64,000 bases of DNA from CAJXQU01 sp965223825 (GTDB lineage: Bacteria; Pseudomonadota; Gammaproteobacteria; CAJXQU01). The translations under genes were made by a program, and so were the position numbers. The notes under the pieces are model-generated. The model saw nothing but the letters and a program-made list of their open reading frames with translations. It did no database searches and was not told the DNA's origin. The DNA lies in NCBI GenBank assembly GCA_965223825.1, contig OZ245018.1, positions 434,001 to 498,000 of the forward strand, given 5' to 3'. This document shows, in pieces, positions 26,948 to 37,000 of this stretch (positions within the stretch are counted from its first letter, which is position 1; each line of letters starts with the position of its first letter).

Positions 26948-27481
26948 ATGTCACTTAAATGGTATGTCGTGCACGCTTATTCCGGTTTTGAAGATCAAGT
27001 AAAGCGCTCATTAGAAGAACGTGCAGAACGCTTTGATATGCAACATCTTTTTGGCGATATTTTAGTCCCGACAGAAGAAGTTGTTGAAATGCGTGGCGGA
27101 GAGAAAAAGCGTAGCGAGCGCAAGTTCTTCCCTGGATACGTACTGGTTCAGATGGAAATGAATGATGATACCTGGCACATGGTTCGTGACACGCCGAGAG
27201 TGATGGGTTTCATCGGTGGCACGAGTGAACGACCTGCGCCGATTTCAGAGAAAGAAGCCGATGTTATCTTACAACGAGTTCAAGATGGAACGGATAAGCC
27301 GCGGCCTAAAGTGCTGTTTGATAATGGTGAAGTTGTTCGCGTTATTGATGGGCCGTTCGCAGACTTCAATGGTGTTGTTGAAGAAGTAAATTATGAGAAG
27401 AATCGTTTGTCGGTTTCAGTCTCGATATTTGGTCGTTCAACACCAGTCGAACTTGGTTTCGAACAGGTTGAAAAAGAGTAG
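26948..27481 (+). CDS. nusG: Transcription termination/antitermination factor NusG
   Basis: A 177-residue factor (E. coli 181) that binds RNA polymerase, reduces pausing and links it to Rho or the ribosome. The N-terminal NGN domain begins KWYVVHAYSGFEDQVKRSL. The C-terminal KOW domain contains VIDGPFADFNGVVEEV. It sits between secE and the L11 operon as in most gammaproteobacteria. Confidence 0.97.
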   Translation: MSLKWYVVHAYSGFEDQVKRSLEERAERFDMQHLFGDILVPTEEVVEMRGGEKKRSERKFFPGYVLVQMEMNDDTWHMVRDTPRVMGFIGGTSERPAPISEKEADVILQRVQDGTDKPRPKVLFDNGEVVRVIDGPFADFNGVVEEVNYEKNRLSVSVSIFGRSTPVELGFEQVEKE

Positions 27482-27507
27482 GTTACCAAGCCTGCAAAGT
27501 TAATAAT

Positions 27508-27532
27508 CGGGGAGCTGCGAAGCGTTTGTACC
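27508..27532 (+). promoter_or_regulatory. Possible L1-binding leader before rplK
   Basis: The 64-bp gap between nusG and rplK contains GGGGAGCTGCGAAGCG and then GTACCC shortly before the ribosome-binding site. L1 represses the L11 operon in E. coli by binding an rRNA-like structure in this position. The resemblance here is judged by eye and is weak. Confidence 0.3.
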
Positions 27533-27545
27533 CAAGGAGTTAAAA

Positions 27546-27980
27546 TTGGCTAAGAAAATTACTGGTTATATCAAGTTGCAGGTGCCTGCTGGTGCTGCAA
27601 ATCCAAGTCCTCCGGTAGGTCCTGCATTAGGTCAACACGGTGTAAATATCATGGAGTTTTGTAAAGCGTTTAACGCTCAAACTCAAGGTATGGAGCAAGG
27701 GCTGCCTATTCCCGTTGTAATTACAGTTTTCGCGGATAAAAGTTTTACTTTTGTCACTAAAACACCACCCGCAGCAGTTTTGATTCTTAAGGCTGCTGGT
27801 ATTAAAAGCGGTAGTGGAACGCCAAATACAAACAAAGTGGGATCACTCAATCGTGCTCAACTCGAAGAAATTGCAAAAACTAAAGAGCCAGATTTAACAG
27901 CGGCTGATCTCGATGCTGCTGTTAGAACGATCGCAGGCACTGCCCGAAGTATGGGTATCGAAACAGAGGGAGTTGTCTAA
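27546..27980 (+). CDS. rplK: 50S ribosomal protein L11
   Basis: A 144-residue protein of the GTPase-associated centre that binds 23S rRNA and helps factor-dependent GTP hydrolysis. The N-terminal domain has the flexible PSPPVGPALGQHGVNIMEFC segment, given here as PSPPVGPALG and HGVNIMEFC. It starts at TTG with a strong AAGGAG; no in-frame ATG fits the family N-terminus MAKKITGYIKLQ. The stop overlaps the rplA start. Confidence 0.97.
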   Translation: MAKKITGYIKLQVPAGAANPSPPVGPALGQHGVNIMEFCKAFNAQTQGMEQGLPIPVVITVFADKSFTFVTKTPPAAVLILKAAGIKSGSGTPNTNKVGSLNRAQLEEIAKTKEPDLTAADLDAAVRTIAGTARSMGIETEGVV

Positions 27981-28675
27981 TGGCTAGGTTGTCTAAACGC
28001 GCAAAATTAATTGCAGAAAAAGTCGAAGAAGGAAAGCTCTACACTGTTGAAGAGGCTCTCCAAGTACTGAAGGATGTGTCATCTGTAAAATTTGATGAAT
28101 CCGTTGATGTAAGTGTCCGACTCGGTATCGACCCTCGTAAGTCAGATCAGAATGTTCGCGGCTCTACGGTACTGCCTAACGGTACAGGTAAAACAGTACG
28201 CGTTGCTGTTTTTGCTGATGGTGATAAAGCAGCGGCAGCTCAAGATGCCGGTGCAGATATTGTTGGTATGGACGATCTCGCTGAGCAAATTAAGAAAGGT
28301 CAGCTAGATTTCGATATGGTAATTGCAGCACCAGAAGCAATGCGACTTGTCGGTCAACTGGGGACTATTCTTGGTCCACGTGGTTTAATGCCGAACCCCA
28401 AAGTCGGTACAGTCACTCCAGATGTTGCGACAGCCGTGACTAATGCTAAAGCAGGTCAGGTGCAATATCGGACAGAAAAAGGTGGGATTGTTCATTGTTC
28501 TATTGGTAAGGTTTCCTTCGAAGTTAATGCATTAAAAGAAAACTTAGACACATTAATCACCGCATTGAACAAAGCAAAGCCTAGTGCTGCAAAAGGCATC
28601 TATTTAAAGAAAATTTCTGTCTCCAGCACAATGGGGCCAGGTCTTGAAGTCGACAGTTCGTCGGTTTCAGCTTAA
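27980..28675 (+). CDS. rplA: 50S ribosomal protein L1
   Basis: A 231-residue protein forming the mobile L1 stalk, and in E. coli the translational repressor of its own operon. It shows the conserved GPRGLMPNPKVGTVT segment and ends SSTMGPGLEVD. It is coupled to rplK by a TAATG overlap. A 203-bp leader region separates it from rplJ. Confidence 0.97.
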   Translation: MARLSKRAKLIAEKVEEGKLYTVEEALQVLKDVSSVKFDESVDVSVRLGIDPRKSDQNVRGSTVLPNGTGKTVRVAVFADGDKAAAAQDAGADIVGMDDLAEQIKKGQLDFDMVIAAPEAMRLVGQLGTILGPRGLMPNPKVGTVTPDVATAVTNAKAGQVQYRTEKGGIVHCSIGKVSFEVNALKENLDTLITALNKAKPSAAKGIYLKKISVSSTMGPGLEVDSSSVSA

Positions 28676-28679
28676 AAAC

Positions 28680-28866
28680 TTTGGGATACCGCCTGTTATT
28701 TAGGTGGTTTTCGTCAAAGACCGTGGGGGACTTTTTTACAAAGTCATAAAATATCAACCCTGCGCAGACGGTGGTTCCGACAGATTAATACTCTGGTTAA
28801 GAACGCCGTAAAGGGCCTCGTAAGAGGCATTTATGGGAAATGTATTTGTACGTAAATACATTCATC
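28680..28866 (+). promoter_or_regulatory. L10(L12)-type leader of the rplJL-rpoBC transcript
   Basis: The gap between rplA and rplJ contains CAAAGACCGTGGGGGAC (28715-28731) and AACCCTGCGCAGACGGTG (28756-28773), closely matching the paired elements of the enterobacterial L10 leader where the L10-L12 complex binds to repress translation. Further hairpins follow: GCCTC-GTAA-GAGGC at 28815-28828 and a 9-bp palindromic stem at 28839-28862, just before the ribosome-binding site. Autogenous control is inferred from this similarity. Confidence 0.8.
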
Positions 28867-28878
28867 AGGAGAAACAAC

Positions 28879-29403
28879 GTGCTTAATCTTGAACAGAAAA
28901 AGGCGATTGTAGCGGAAGTTGCAGAAGTTGCATCCACTGCGCATTCAGCGATTGCAGCTGAATATACAGGCCTGTCTGTTGAGGACATGACGGAACTACG
29001 TGTTGCCGCACGACAAGGTGGTGTTTACCTCCGAGTTGTACGTAACACATTGTCTCGTTTGGCGCTGGCAGGTACTGAGTTTGAGTGCATGGCAGATGGT
29101 CTTACGGGTCAGTTAGTTTTGGCATTTTCTCAGGAAGATCCAGGTGCAGCGGCAAGAGTGATCAAAGAGTTCGCCAAGAAGAATGACAAGCTTGAAGTTA
29201 AGCTAGTTTCAATTGGTGGCAAAATGCTCACTCCTGGCGATATAAACGCACTGGCGGATCTCCCAACTTATGATCAAGCAGTGGCATTGACGATGGCTGT
29301 TATGAAAGCGCCAATCGAGAAGTTCGTTCGTACATTAAACGAGCCTCACGCAAAATTGGTTCGTACTATTGCTGCTGTCCGCGATCAAAAGCAGGCTGCT
29401 TAA
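28879..29403 (+). CDS. rplJ: 50S ribosomal protein L10
   Basis: A 174-residue stalk base protein that anchors L7/L12 dimers to 23S rRNA. The start is the GTG giving MLNLEQKKAIVAEVAE, preceded by AGGAG. The open frame extends 13 codons further upstream but only into the leader palindrome. The C-terminal helix that binds L7/L12 (LNEPHAKLVRTIAAVRD) is intact. Confidence 0.95.
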   Translation: MLNLEQKKAIVAEVAEVASTAHSAIAAEYTGLSVEDMTELRVAARQGGVYLRVVRNTLSRLALAGTEFECMADGLTGQLVLAFSQEDPGAAARVIKEFAKKNDKLEVKLVSIGGKMLTPGDINALADLPTYDQAVALTMAVMKAPIEKFVRTLNEPHAKLVRTIAAVRDQKQAA

Positions 29404-29445
29404 CTTAACGTTACAAACAAATTTTAGATTTTACGGAGTATTGAA

Positions 29446-29823
29446 ATGGCTTTATCACAAGAAGATATCTTGGAAGCAATTGCGAATATGTCAGTCATGG
29501 AAGTGGTTGAATTGGTTTCAGCAATGGAAGAAAAATTCGGCGTTTCTGCTGCCGCAGCGGTTGCTGCAGCGCCAGTAGCTGCTGGAGGTGGCGAAGCTGC
29601 TGCTGAAGCAAAAGACGAGTTTGATGTTGTTATGACAAGCTTTGGAGAAAACAAAGTTGCTGTCATCAAAGCAGTGCGTGGCATCACTGGTCTTGGCTTG
29701 AAAGAAGCGAAAGACATGGTCGAAGGCACTCCTTCTACAATTAAAGAAGGCGCACCTAAAGCAGAAGCTGAAGATATTAAGAAACAACTAGAAGAAGCTG
29801 GCGCTGCTGTCGATCTTAAGTGA
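29446..29823 (+). CDS. rplL: 50S ribosomal protein L7/L12
   Basis: A 125-residue stalk protein, present in several copies per ribosome, that recruits translation factors. It has the N-terminal dimerisation segment, an Ala/Gly-rich hinge and the C-terminal factor-binding domain with GITGLGLKEAKDMVEG. It is 42 bp after rplJ and is followed by an attenuator that can reduce read-through into rpoB. Confidence 0.97.
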   Translation: MALSQEDILEAIANMSVMEVVELVSAMEEKFGVSAAAAVAAAPVAAGGGEAAAEAKDEFDVVMTSFGENKVAVIKAVRGITGLGLKEAKDMVEGTPSTIKEGAPKAEAEDIKKQLEEAGAAVDLK

Positions 29824-29848
29824 TAGCAACCGCTAATTAGCACTACCT

Positions 29849-29879
29849 GGCAGGTGGTTTTCTAACCACCTGCCTTTTT
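29849..29879 (+). terminator. Attenuator between rplL and rpoB
   Basis: A perfect 11-bp GC-rich stem (GGCAGGTGGTT / AACCACCTGCC) with a TTCT loop is followed by five T's. E. coli has a partial terminator at the same place that sets the ratio of L7/L12 to RNA polymerase subunits. Confidence 0.85.
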
Positions 29880-29926
29880 GCGCTTGTAGGGCGTAAACAA
29901 TCTACTCTCTCGAATTGAGGACAGTC

Positions 29927-32900
29927 ATGGCATATTCATATACTGAGAAAAAGCGTATCCGTAAAGGCTTTGGTAAGCAAGCGGCTGTAATGGAAGTTCC
30001 ATACTTGCTCGCTACTCAGATCGAATCTTACAGAAATTTTTTACAAGCAGATATTCCGTTAGATCAGCGTGACGATGTTGGTCTTCATGCTGCATTTAGT
30101 TCTGTTTTCCCAATTGAAAGCCATTCTGGTTATGCGGTGCTTGAATACATGAGCTACCGTTTAGGTAAGCCTGTTTTTGACGTGAAGGAATGTCAGGTTC
30201 GTGGCTTAACGTATGCTTCATCTTTGAGAGTGAAGTGTCGCTTGGTGATTTACGATAAAGAATCAGGCTCAGACAAAAAAGTTAAAGATATTAAAGAACA
30301 AGAAGTTTACATGGGTGAACTTCCGTTAATGACGGACAACGGTACGTTCGTTATCAACGGGACTGAGCGCGTTATCGTTTCTCAATTACACCGTTCACCA
30401 GGTGTTTTCTTTGATCACGATCGCGGTAAAACTCACTCATCAGGTAAATTGCTGTTTTCAGCACGTGTGATTCCATACCGAGGATCATGGCTTGATTTCG
30501 AATTTGATCCGAAAGATTTCGTTTTTGTCAGAATAGATCGTCGCCGCAAAATTCCAGCCACTATTTTGTTGCGCGCACTTGGTTATGGAACGCAAGATAT
30601 TCTGGAAATGTTTTTCGAAAATGTTTCTTTCAAAGAAGAAAAAGATGGTTATTCAATGGAGTTGGTTTCAGAGCGCTTACGCGGTGAGACGCTGTCTTTT
30701 GAGATCAGTGACAGTAAAGGCGAGGTGATTGTTGAAGCTGAGAAGCGAATTACAGCAAGGCATATTCGACAAATTGAAAAAGCCGGCTTAAGCAGAATTC
30801 ACGTACCTGCGGAATACATGCTTGGTAAAACCATGGCTAAGGATATCGTTGATACGTCAACAGGTGAACTGATCTGTGAAGCGAACAGCGAAATTACAGA
30901 GGAGTTACTCGAAGCTCTGAAAGTCGCGAAAGTAACGGCGTTCGAAACGATCTATACGAATGATCTTGATCATGGTCCTTACATTTCTGAAACATTAAAA
31001 ACAGATACAACACGCACTGATTTAGAAGCGCAGGTAGAAATCTATCGCATGATGCGTCCAGGTGAGCCACCAACAAAAGATTCAGCCGAAAATTTGTTTA
31101 ATAACTTATTCTTTAGTAAAGACCGTTACGATCTTTCCGCGGTTGGCCGAATGAAGTTTAATCGTCGTATTGGTCGGGATGAAATTGAAGGTGAAGGTGT
31201 ACTGTCTAATCAAGACATTATTTCTGTTTTACAAACACTAATCGATATTCGAAACGGTAATGGTGTTGTCGATGATATTGATCATCTTGGTAACCGACGT
31301 GTTCGAAGCGTTGGTGAAATGGCAGAAAATCAATTTAGAGTCGGCTTGGTTCGTGTAGAGCGTGCCGTTCGTGAACGTTTAACCCTCGCTGACTCTGAAG
31401 GTTACATGCCACAAGAGCTGATTAATGCACGTCCAGTTTCAGCTGTGATCAAAGAGTTCTTCGGTTCTAGCCAATTATCTCAGTTTATGGATCAAAATAA
31501 TCCATTATCTGAAGTTACCCATAAACGTCGTGTGTCTGCGTTAGGCCCTGGTGGTTTGACACGTGAACGAGCTGGTTTTGAAGTACGTGACGTACATCCA
31601 ACGCATTATGGTCGTGTCTGTCCAATTGAAACGCCAGAGGGACCAAACATTGGTTTAATTAACTCACTTGCGGTTTACTCACGGACAAATAAGTATGGTT
31701 TCCTTGAAACCCCATATCGAAAGGTAACGGACGGCGGTGTAACCGATCAAGTTGAATACTTATCTGCGATCGAGGAAGGCCAATACGTAATCGCGCAGGC
31801 AAGTGTTGATTTGGATGATGAAGGTAAAATGACGGAAGATTTTGTTCCTTGTCGTCATCTGAATGAATTTACGCTCTCCACGCCAGACAAAGTGGACTAT
31901 ATGGATGTATCTCCACGACAGATCGTCTCAGTGGCTGCATCATTAATTCCATTCTTAGAACACGATGATGCGAACCGTGCATTGATGGGTTCTAATATGC
32001 AGCGCCAAGCAGTACCGACATTGAAAGCTGAGAAGCCGTTAAGTGGGACAGGTATGGAACTGGCTGTTGCGCGTGATTCGGGCGTTACCGTTGTTGCTAA
32101 ACGTGGTGGCGTTGTCGACAGTGTAGATGCGAGCCGAATTGTTGTGCGTGTTAGCGATGAAGAAACTGAAGCCGCTGAGTCTGGTGTCGATATTTACAAC
32201 CTAACAAAATACACGCGATCGAATCAAAATACTTGTATAAACCAACGACCATTAGTGTCTATTGGCGATCAGATCAGCCGTGGCGACATTTTGGCTGATG
32301 GTCCTTCAACAGATATGGGTGAACTTGCGCTTGGGCAAAACATGCTTGTCGCTTTCATGCCGTGGAATGGTTACAACTTTGAGGATTCCATCCTCATATC
32401 CGAACGCGTTGTTCAAGAAGATCGTTATACCAGTATTCATATTGAAGAACTGACGTGTGTTGCTCGAGATACAAAACTCGGTGCTGAAGAGATCACAGCA
32501 GATATCCCTAATGTGAGTGAAAGTGCACTCTCTAAACTGGATGAGTCGGGCATTGTATATATCGGTGCAAAAGTGAAGCCGGGAGACATTCTTGTCGGTA
32601 AAGTGACGCCCAAAGGTGAAACACAATTAACGCCTGAAGAAAAACTCCTGCGTGCGATCTTTGGTGAAAAAGCGTCTGATGTAAAAGATACTTCGCTCCG
32701 CGTATCATCAGGCAAGAGCGGCACGATCGTTGACGTACAAGTCTTTACACGTGATGGTGTTGCGAAAGATGCACGCGCGTTATCTATCGAGAAATCGGGT
32801 TTGACCAGTGTTCGCAAAGACCTTGATGATCAGCTGCGTATTCTCATTGGCGACGTTTATCAACGTATAGAACGATTGCTGATCGATTCAGTTGCGGCTG

Positions 32901-34006
32901 GCGGTCCGAAAGGTTTGACATCCGGTAAGAAAATTACCAAAGAGTATCTTGATGATCTGGAAAAAGAGAAGTGGTTCGAGATTCGTCTTGAAAATGATGC
33001 TGATAATAGTCAGCTAGAAGGCGCAGCTTCACAGATTGAAGACTTGAAGGCGACATTTGAAAAGCACTTTGAAGAGAAACGCATTAAATTAACCAGCGGG
33101 GATGATCTGGCACCTGGCGTGTTGAAGATGATCAAGGTTTACATGGCGGTTCGTCGTGTTATCCAGCCGGGCGATAAAATGGCCGGACGACATGGTAATA
33201 AAGGTGTTATCTCAAATATCGTTCCGATAGAAGATATGCCGCATATGGAAGATGGCACGCCAGTCGATATTGTCTTGAATCCATTGGGTGTTCCATCTCG
33301 TATGAACATCGGGCAAGTATTGGAAACCCATCTTGGCTGGGCGGCGAAGGGCTTGGGCTTGAAAATTGGCCGTATGATCGAAGCGAAAGCGAAAGTAGAA
33401 GAGCTGCGTGAATTCTTGGATAAGATCTATAACTCAACCGGTAAGAAAGAAACTTTGGATGAGTTTAGTGATGAAGAGATTCTCACACTTGCAGCGAACC
33501 TGCGTGAAGGCGTCCCAATGGCGACTCCAGTGTTCGACGGTGCTGAAGAAGTCGACATCAAAGACATGCTTGAACTTGCTGATCTGCCACGTTCCGGTCA
33601 AACAACATTGATTGATGGACGAACGGGTGATGTTTTTGAGCGGAAAGTGACTGTTGGTTACATGTATATGTTGAAACTCAACCATTTGGTTGATGACAAA
33701 ATGCATGCGCGTTCAACAGGACCGTACAGTCTTGTCACACAGCAACCACTCGGTGGTAAAGCACAGTTCGGTGGACAACGTTTCGGTGAAATGGAGGTAT
33801 GGGCACTTGAAGCATATGGTGCTGCTTACACCTTGCAGGAAATGTTGACCGTCAAGTCAGATGACGTACAAGGGCGAACGAAGATGTATAAAAACATCGT
33901 TGATGGTAACCATTATATGGAAGCCGGAATGCCTGAGTCGTTCAATGTATTGCTCAAAGAGATTCGATCTTTGGGTATTGATATTGAATTAGAACGTCGC
34001 GACTAA
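29927..34006 (+). CDS. rpoB: RNA polymerase beta subunit
   Basis: The 1359-residue beta subunit of RNA polymerase (E. coli 1342). The rifampicin-pocket region reads SSQLSQFMDQNNPL then THKRRVSALGPGGL, the usual sensitive-type sequence. The C-terminal LTVKSDDVQGRTKMYK segment that clamps with beta' is present. The ATG MAYSYTEKKRIRK is chosen over an in-frame TTG four codons earlier because GAGG lies eight bases ahead of it. rpoC follows after 36 bp. Confidence 0.98.
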   Translation: MAYSYTEKKRIRKGFGKQAAVMEVPYLLATQIESYRNFLQADIPLDQRDDVGLHAAFSSVFPIESHSGYAVLEYMSYRLGKPVFDVKECQVRGLTYASSLRVKCRLVIYDKESGSDKKVKDIKEQEVYMGELPLMTDNGTFVINGTERVIVSQLHRSPGVFFDHDRGKTHSSGKLLFSARVIPYRGSWLDFEFDPKDFVFVRIDRRRKIPATILLRALGYGTQDILEMFFENVSFKEEKDGYSMELVSERLRGETLSFEISDSKGEVIVEAEKRITARHIRQIEKAGLSRIHVPAEYMLGKTMAKDIVDTSTGELICEANSEITEELLEALKVAKVTAFETIYTNDLDHGPYISETLKTDTTRTDLEAQVEIYRMMRPGEPPTKDSAENLFNNLFFSKDRYDLSAVGRMKFNRRIGRDEIEGEGVLSNQDIISVLQTLIDIRNGNGVVDDIDHLGNRRVRSVGEMAENQFRVGLVRVERAVRERLTLADSEGYMPQELINARPVSAVIKEFFGSSQLSQFMDQNNPLSEVTHKRRVSALGPGGLTRERAGFEVRDVHPTHYGRVCPIETPEGPNIGLINSLAVYSRTNKYGFLETPYRKVTDGGVTDQVEYLSAIEEGQYVIAQASVDLDDEGKMTEDFVPCRHLNEFTLSTPDKVDYMDVSPRQIVSVAASLIPFLEHDDANRALMGSNMQRQAVPTLKAEKPLSGTGMELAVARDSGVTVVAKRGGVVDSVDASRIVVRVSDEETEAAESGVDIYNLTKYTRSNQNTCINQRPLVSIGDQISRGDILADGPSTDMGELALGQNMLVAFMPWNGYNFEDSILISERVVQEDRYTSIHIEELTCVARDTKLGAEEITADIPNVSESALSKLDESGIVYIGAKVKPGDILVGKVTPKGETQLTPEEKLLRAIFGEKASDVKDTSLRVSSGKSGTIVDVQVFTRDGVAKDARALSIEKSGLTSVRKDLDDQLRILIGDVYQRIERLLIDSVAAGGPKGLTSGKKITKEYLDDLEKEKWFEIRLENDADNSQLEGAASQIEDLKATFEKHFEEKRIKLTSGDDLAPGVLKMIKVYMAVRRVIQPGDKMAGRHGNKGVISNIVPIEDMPHMEDGTPVDIVLNPLGVPSRMNIGQVLETHLGWAAKGLGLKIGRMIEAKAKVEELREFLDKIYNSTGKKETLDEFSDEEILTLAANLREGVPMATPVFDGAEEVDIKDMLELADLPRSGQTTLIDGRTGDVFERKVTVGYMYMLKLNHLVDDKMHARSTGPYSLVTQQPLGGKAQFGGQRFGEMEVWALEAYGAAYTLQEMLTVKSDDVQGRTKMYKNIVDGNHYMEAGMPESFNVLLKEIRSLGIDIELERRD

Positions 34007-34042
34007 AATTGAATTAATCGCTCCAAAAGCGGAGGCACTATC

Positions 34043-37000
34043 TTGAAAGACTTACTTAATTTTCTGAGACAACAAGGTCACGTAGAAGATTTCGATGCGA
34101 TCAGCATTGGTCTTGCATCACCTGAAAAGATCCGTTCATGGTCTTACGGTGAAGTTAAAAAACCAGAAACGATCAACTACCGTACTTTTAAACCAGAACG
34201 GGATGGCCTTTTCTGTGCAAAAACATTTGGTCCTGTTAAGGATTACGAATGTTTATGCGGGAAATACAAGCGACTGAAACACCGCGGTGTTGTTTGTGAG
34301 AAGTGTGGTGTTGAAGTGACTCAAGCAAAAGTTCGCCGTGAGCGAATGGGCCATATTGATCTTGCAAGCCCCGTTGCACATATTTGGTACTTGAAATCAT
34401 TGCCTTCACGAATGGGTTTATTGTTGGATATGACCTTGCGTGATATCGAACGAATTCTTTATTTCGAAGCATTCGTTGTTACCGACGCAGGCATGACAAC
34501 ACTTGAAATAGGGCAACTTCTTTCTGAAGAAGCCTATCTCGATGCTATAGAACAAAATGGCGATGAATTCGAAGCAAAAATGGGCGCTGAAGCCGTCCTT
34601 GAGCTATTGAACAATCTGGATCTCCCTGATGAGATCAATACAATCCGCGAAGCTTTGCCTACGACGACTTCAGAAACCAAACTGAAGAAGATGACGAAAC
34701 GTCTCAAGCTGATGGAGGCGTTTGTTCACTCTGGCAACAAACCAGAATGGATGATTTTGAAAGTGTTGCCGGTTTTACCACCGGAGTTACGACCTCTCGT
34801 CCCACTCGACGGAGGCCGGTTCGCAACGTCTGATCTTAATGATCTGTATCGTCGTGTGATCAACCGAAACAATCGTCTGAAACGTCTGCTTGATCTTAAT
34901 GCGCCCGACATCATCGTTAGAAATGAAAAACGTATGTTGCAAGAGTCGGTCGATGCACTATTAGATAATGGTCGTCGTGGACGTGCAATTACCGGCACGA
35001 ACAAATTACCGCTTAAATCTTTGGCCGATATGATCAAGGGTAAGCAAGGTCGTTTTCGTCAAAACTTATTGGGTAAACGTGTCGATTATTCAGGTCGTTC
35101 GGTTATCGTTGTTGGTCCGACATTACGTCTACACCAATGTGGTCTACCAAAGAAAATGGCATTGGAATTATTCAAACCTTTCGTCTTTAGTAAGCTAGAG
35201 CGCCTTGGTATAGCTACAACGATTAAAGCGGCGAAGAAAACGGTTGAGCGTGAAGGCCCCGAGGTGTGGGATATTCTTGAAGATGTTATTCGAGAGCACC
35301 CGGTGATGCTCAATCGTGCACCAACATTACATCGACTCGGCATCCAAGCGTTTGAGCCTATTTTGATCGAAGGTAAGGCAATCCAGCTTCATCCATTAGT
35401 TTGTACTGCCTTCAACGCTGACTTTGACGGTGACCAAATGGCGGTTCACGTTCCATTGTCACTTGAAGCGCAGCTTGAAGCGCGATCACTCATGATGTCA
35501 ACGAATAACGTGTTATCACCAGCAAATGGTGATCCGATCATCGTTCCATCGCAGGACGTTGTACTTGGTCTCTATTACATGACACGCGAGTCGATCAATG
35601 CGAAAGGCGAAGGCATGAGCTTCATGGATATCAAAGAGGTCACACGTGCCTATGAATCCGGTGCAGCAAGTTTGCATGCGAAAGTGAAAGTTCGGATCAA
35701 AGAATTTCGAAAATCAGATGATGAATTAATTGAGCAAATCAACCGTTATGAAACAACAGTTGGTCGTGCCATGTTGTCAGAAATTCTCCCAGCGGGATTG
35801 TCTTTTGAAATCGTCAATAAAGTGATGAATAAGAAAGCGATCTCAAATCTGATTAACACGTGTTATCGCGAACTTGATGTAAAAGAAACAGTTATTTTTG
35901 CTGATCAACTGATGTATAAGGGATTCCGCATGGCGACCCGTTCTGGTGTGTCGATCGGTATTGAAGACATGGTTGTTCCGTCAGTTAAACCTGAAATTAT
36001 GCAGCAAGCAGAAGATGGCGTTAAAGAAATCGAACTGCAGTATGCAAATGGTCTGGTTACCAACGGCGAACGTTATAACAAGGTCGTTGATATTTGGTCC
36101 CACACCAATGACAAAGTGGCGAAGGCCATGATGGATGAATTGGGTTCAGAAGTGGTAGTTGATCGTGAAGGCAATGAAGTCCGCCAACCGTCATTTAACT
36201 CTATTTATATGATGGCTGATTCAGGTGCTCGTGGTTCTGCAGCACAGATTAGGCAGTTAGCGGGTATGCGTGGCTTGATGGCGAAACCAGATGGTTCGAT
36301 CATCGAGACGCCGATCAAAGCAAATTTCCGAGAAGGTCTCGACGTTCTTCAGTACTTTATCTCGACGCATGGTGCTCGGAAAGGTCTTGCTGATACGGCA
36401 TTGAAAACGGCGAACTCTGGTTATCTTACACGCCGACTCGTAGACGTTGCGCAGGATTTAGTCGTAACTGAACTCGATTGTGGAACGGAAGACGGTATCG
36501 TCATGCGTCCGATCATCGAAGGCGGTGATGTGGTTGAACCACTACGTGAGCGAGTACTTGGACGTGTCGTTGCTGAGGATGTATACGGTCCCAACAGTGA
36601 AGATGTCATTGTTGAGCGAGGCGTGTTACTCGATGAAGCGCAAATTGATGTTCTCGAAGAAAACAGTGTGGATCAAGTAAAAGTCCGATCAGTCATCAGC
36701 TGTGACACTCGCTATGGTGTCTGTAAAGCATGCTACGGTCGTGATCTTGCCCGCGGAAATCTCGCGAATATTGGCGAATCAATCGGCGTTATGGCTGCCC
36801 AATCAATCGGTGAGCCAGGCACACAGTTAACGATGCGTACTTTCCATATTGGTGGTGCAGCTTCACGAGCAGCAGCGGTTAACAATATCGAAGTGAAATC
36901 AAAAGGTACAGTTAAGCTTCATAACATTAAGCTGCTTGCACGAGAAGATGGTAAGTCGATCACGGTATCGCGTTCAGGTGGCTTAGCCATCATCGATGAG

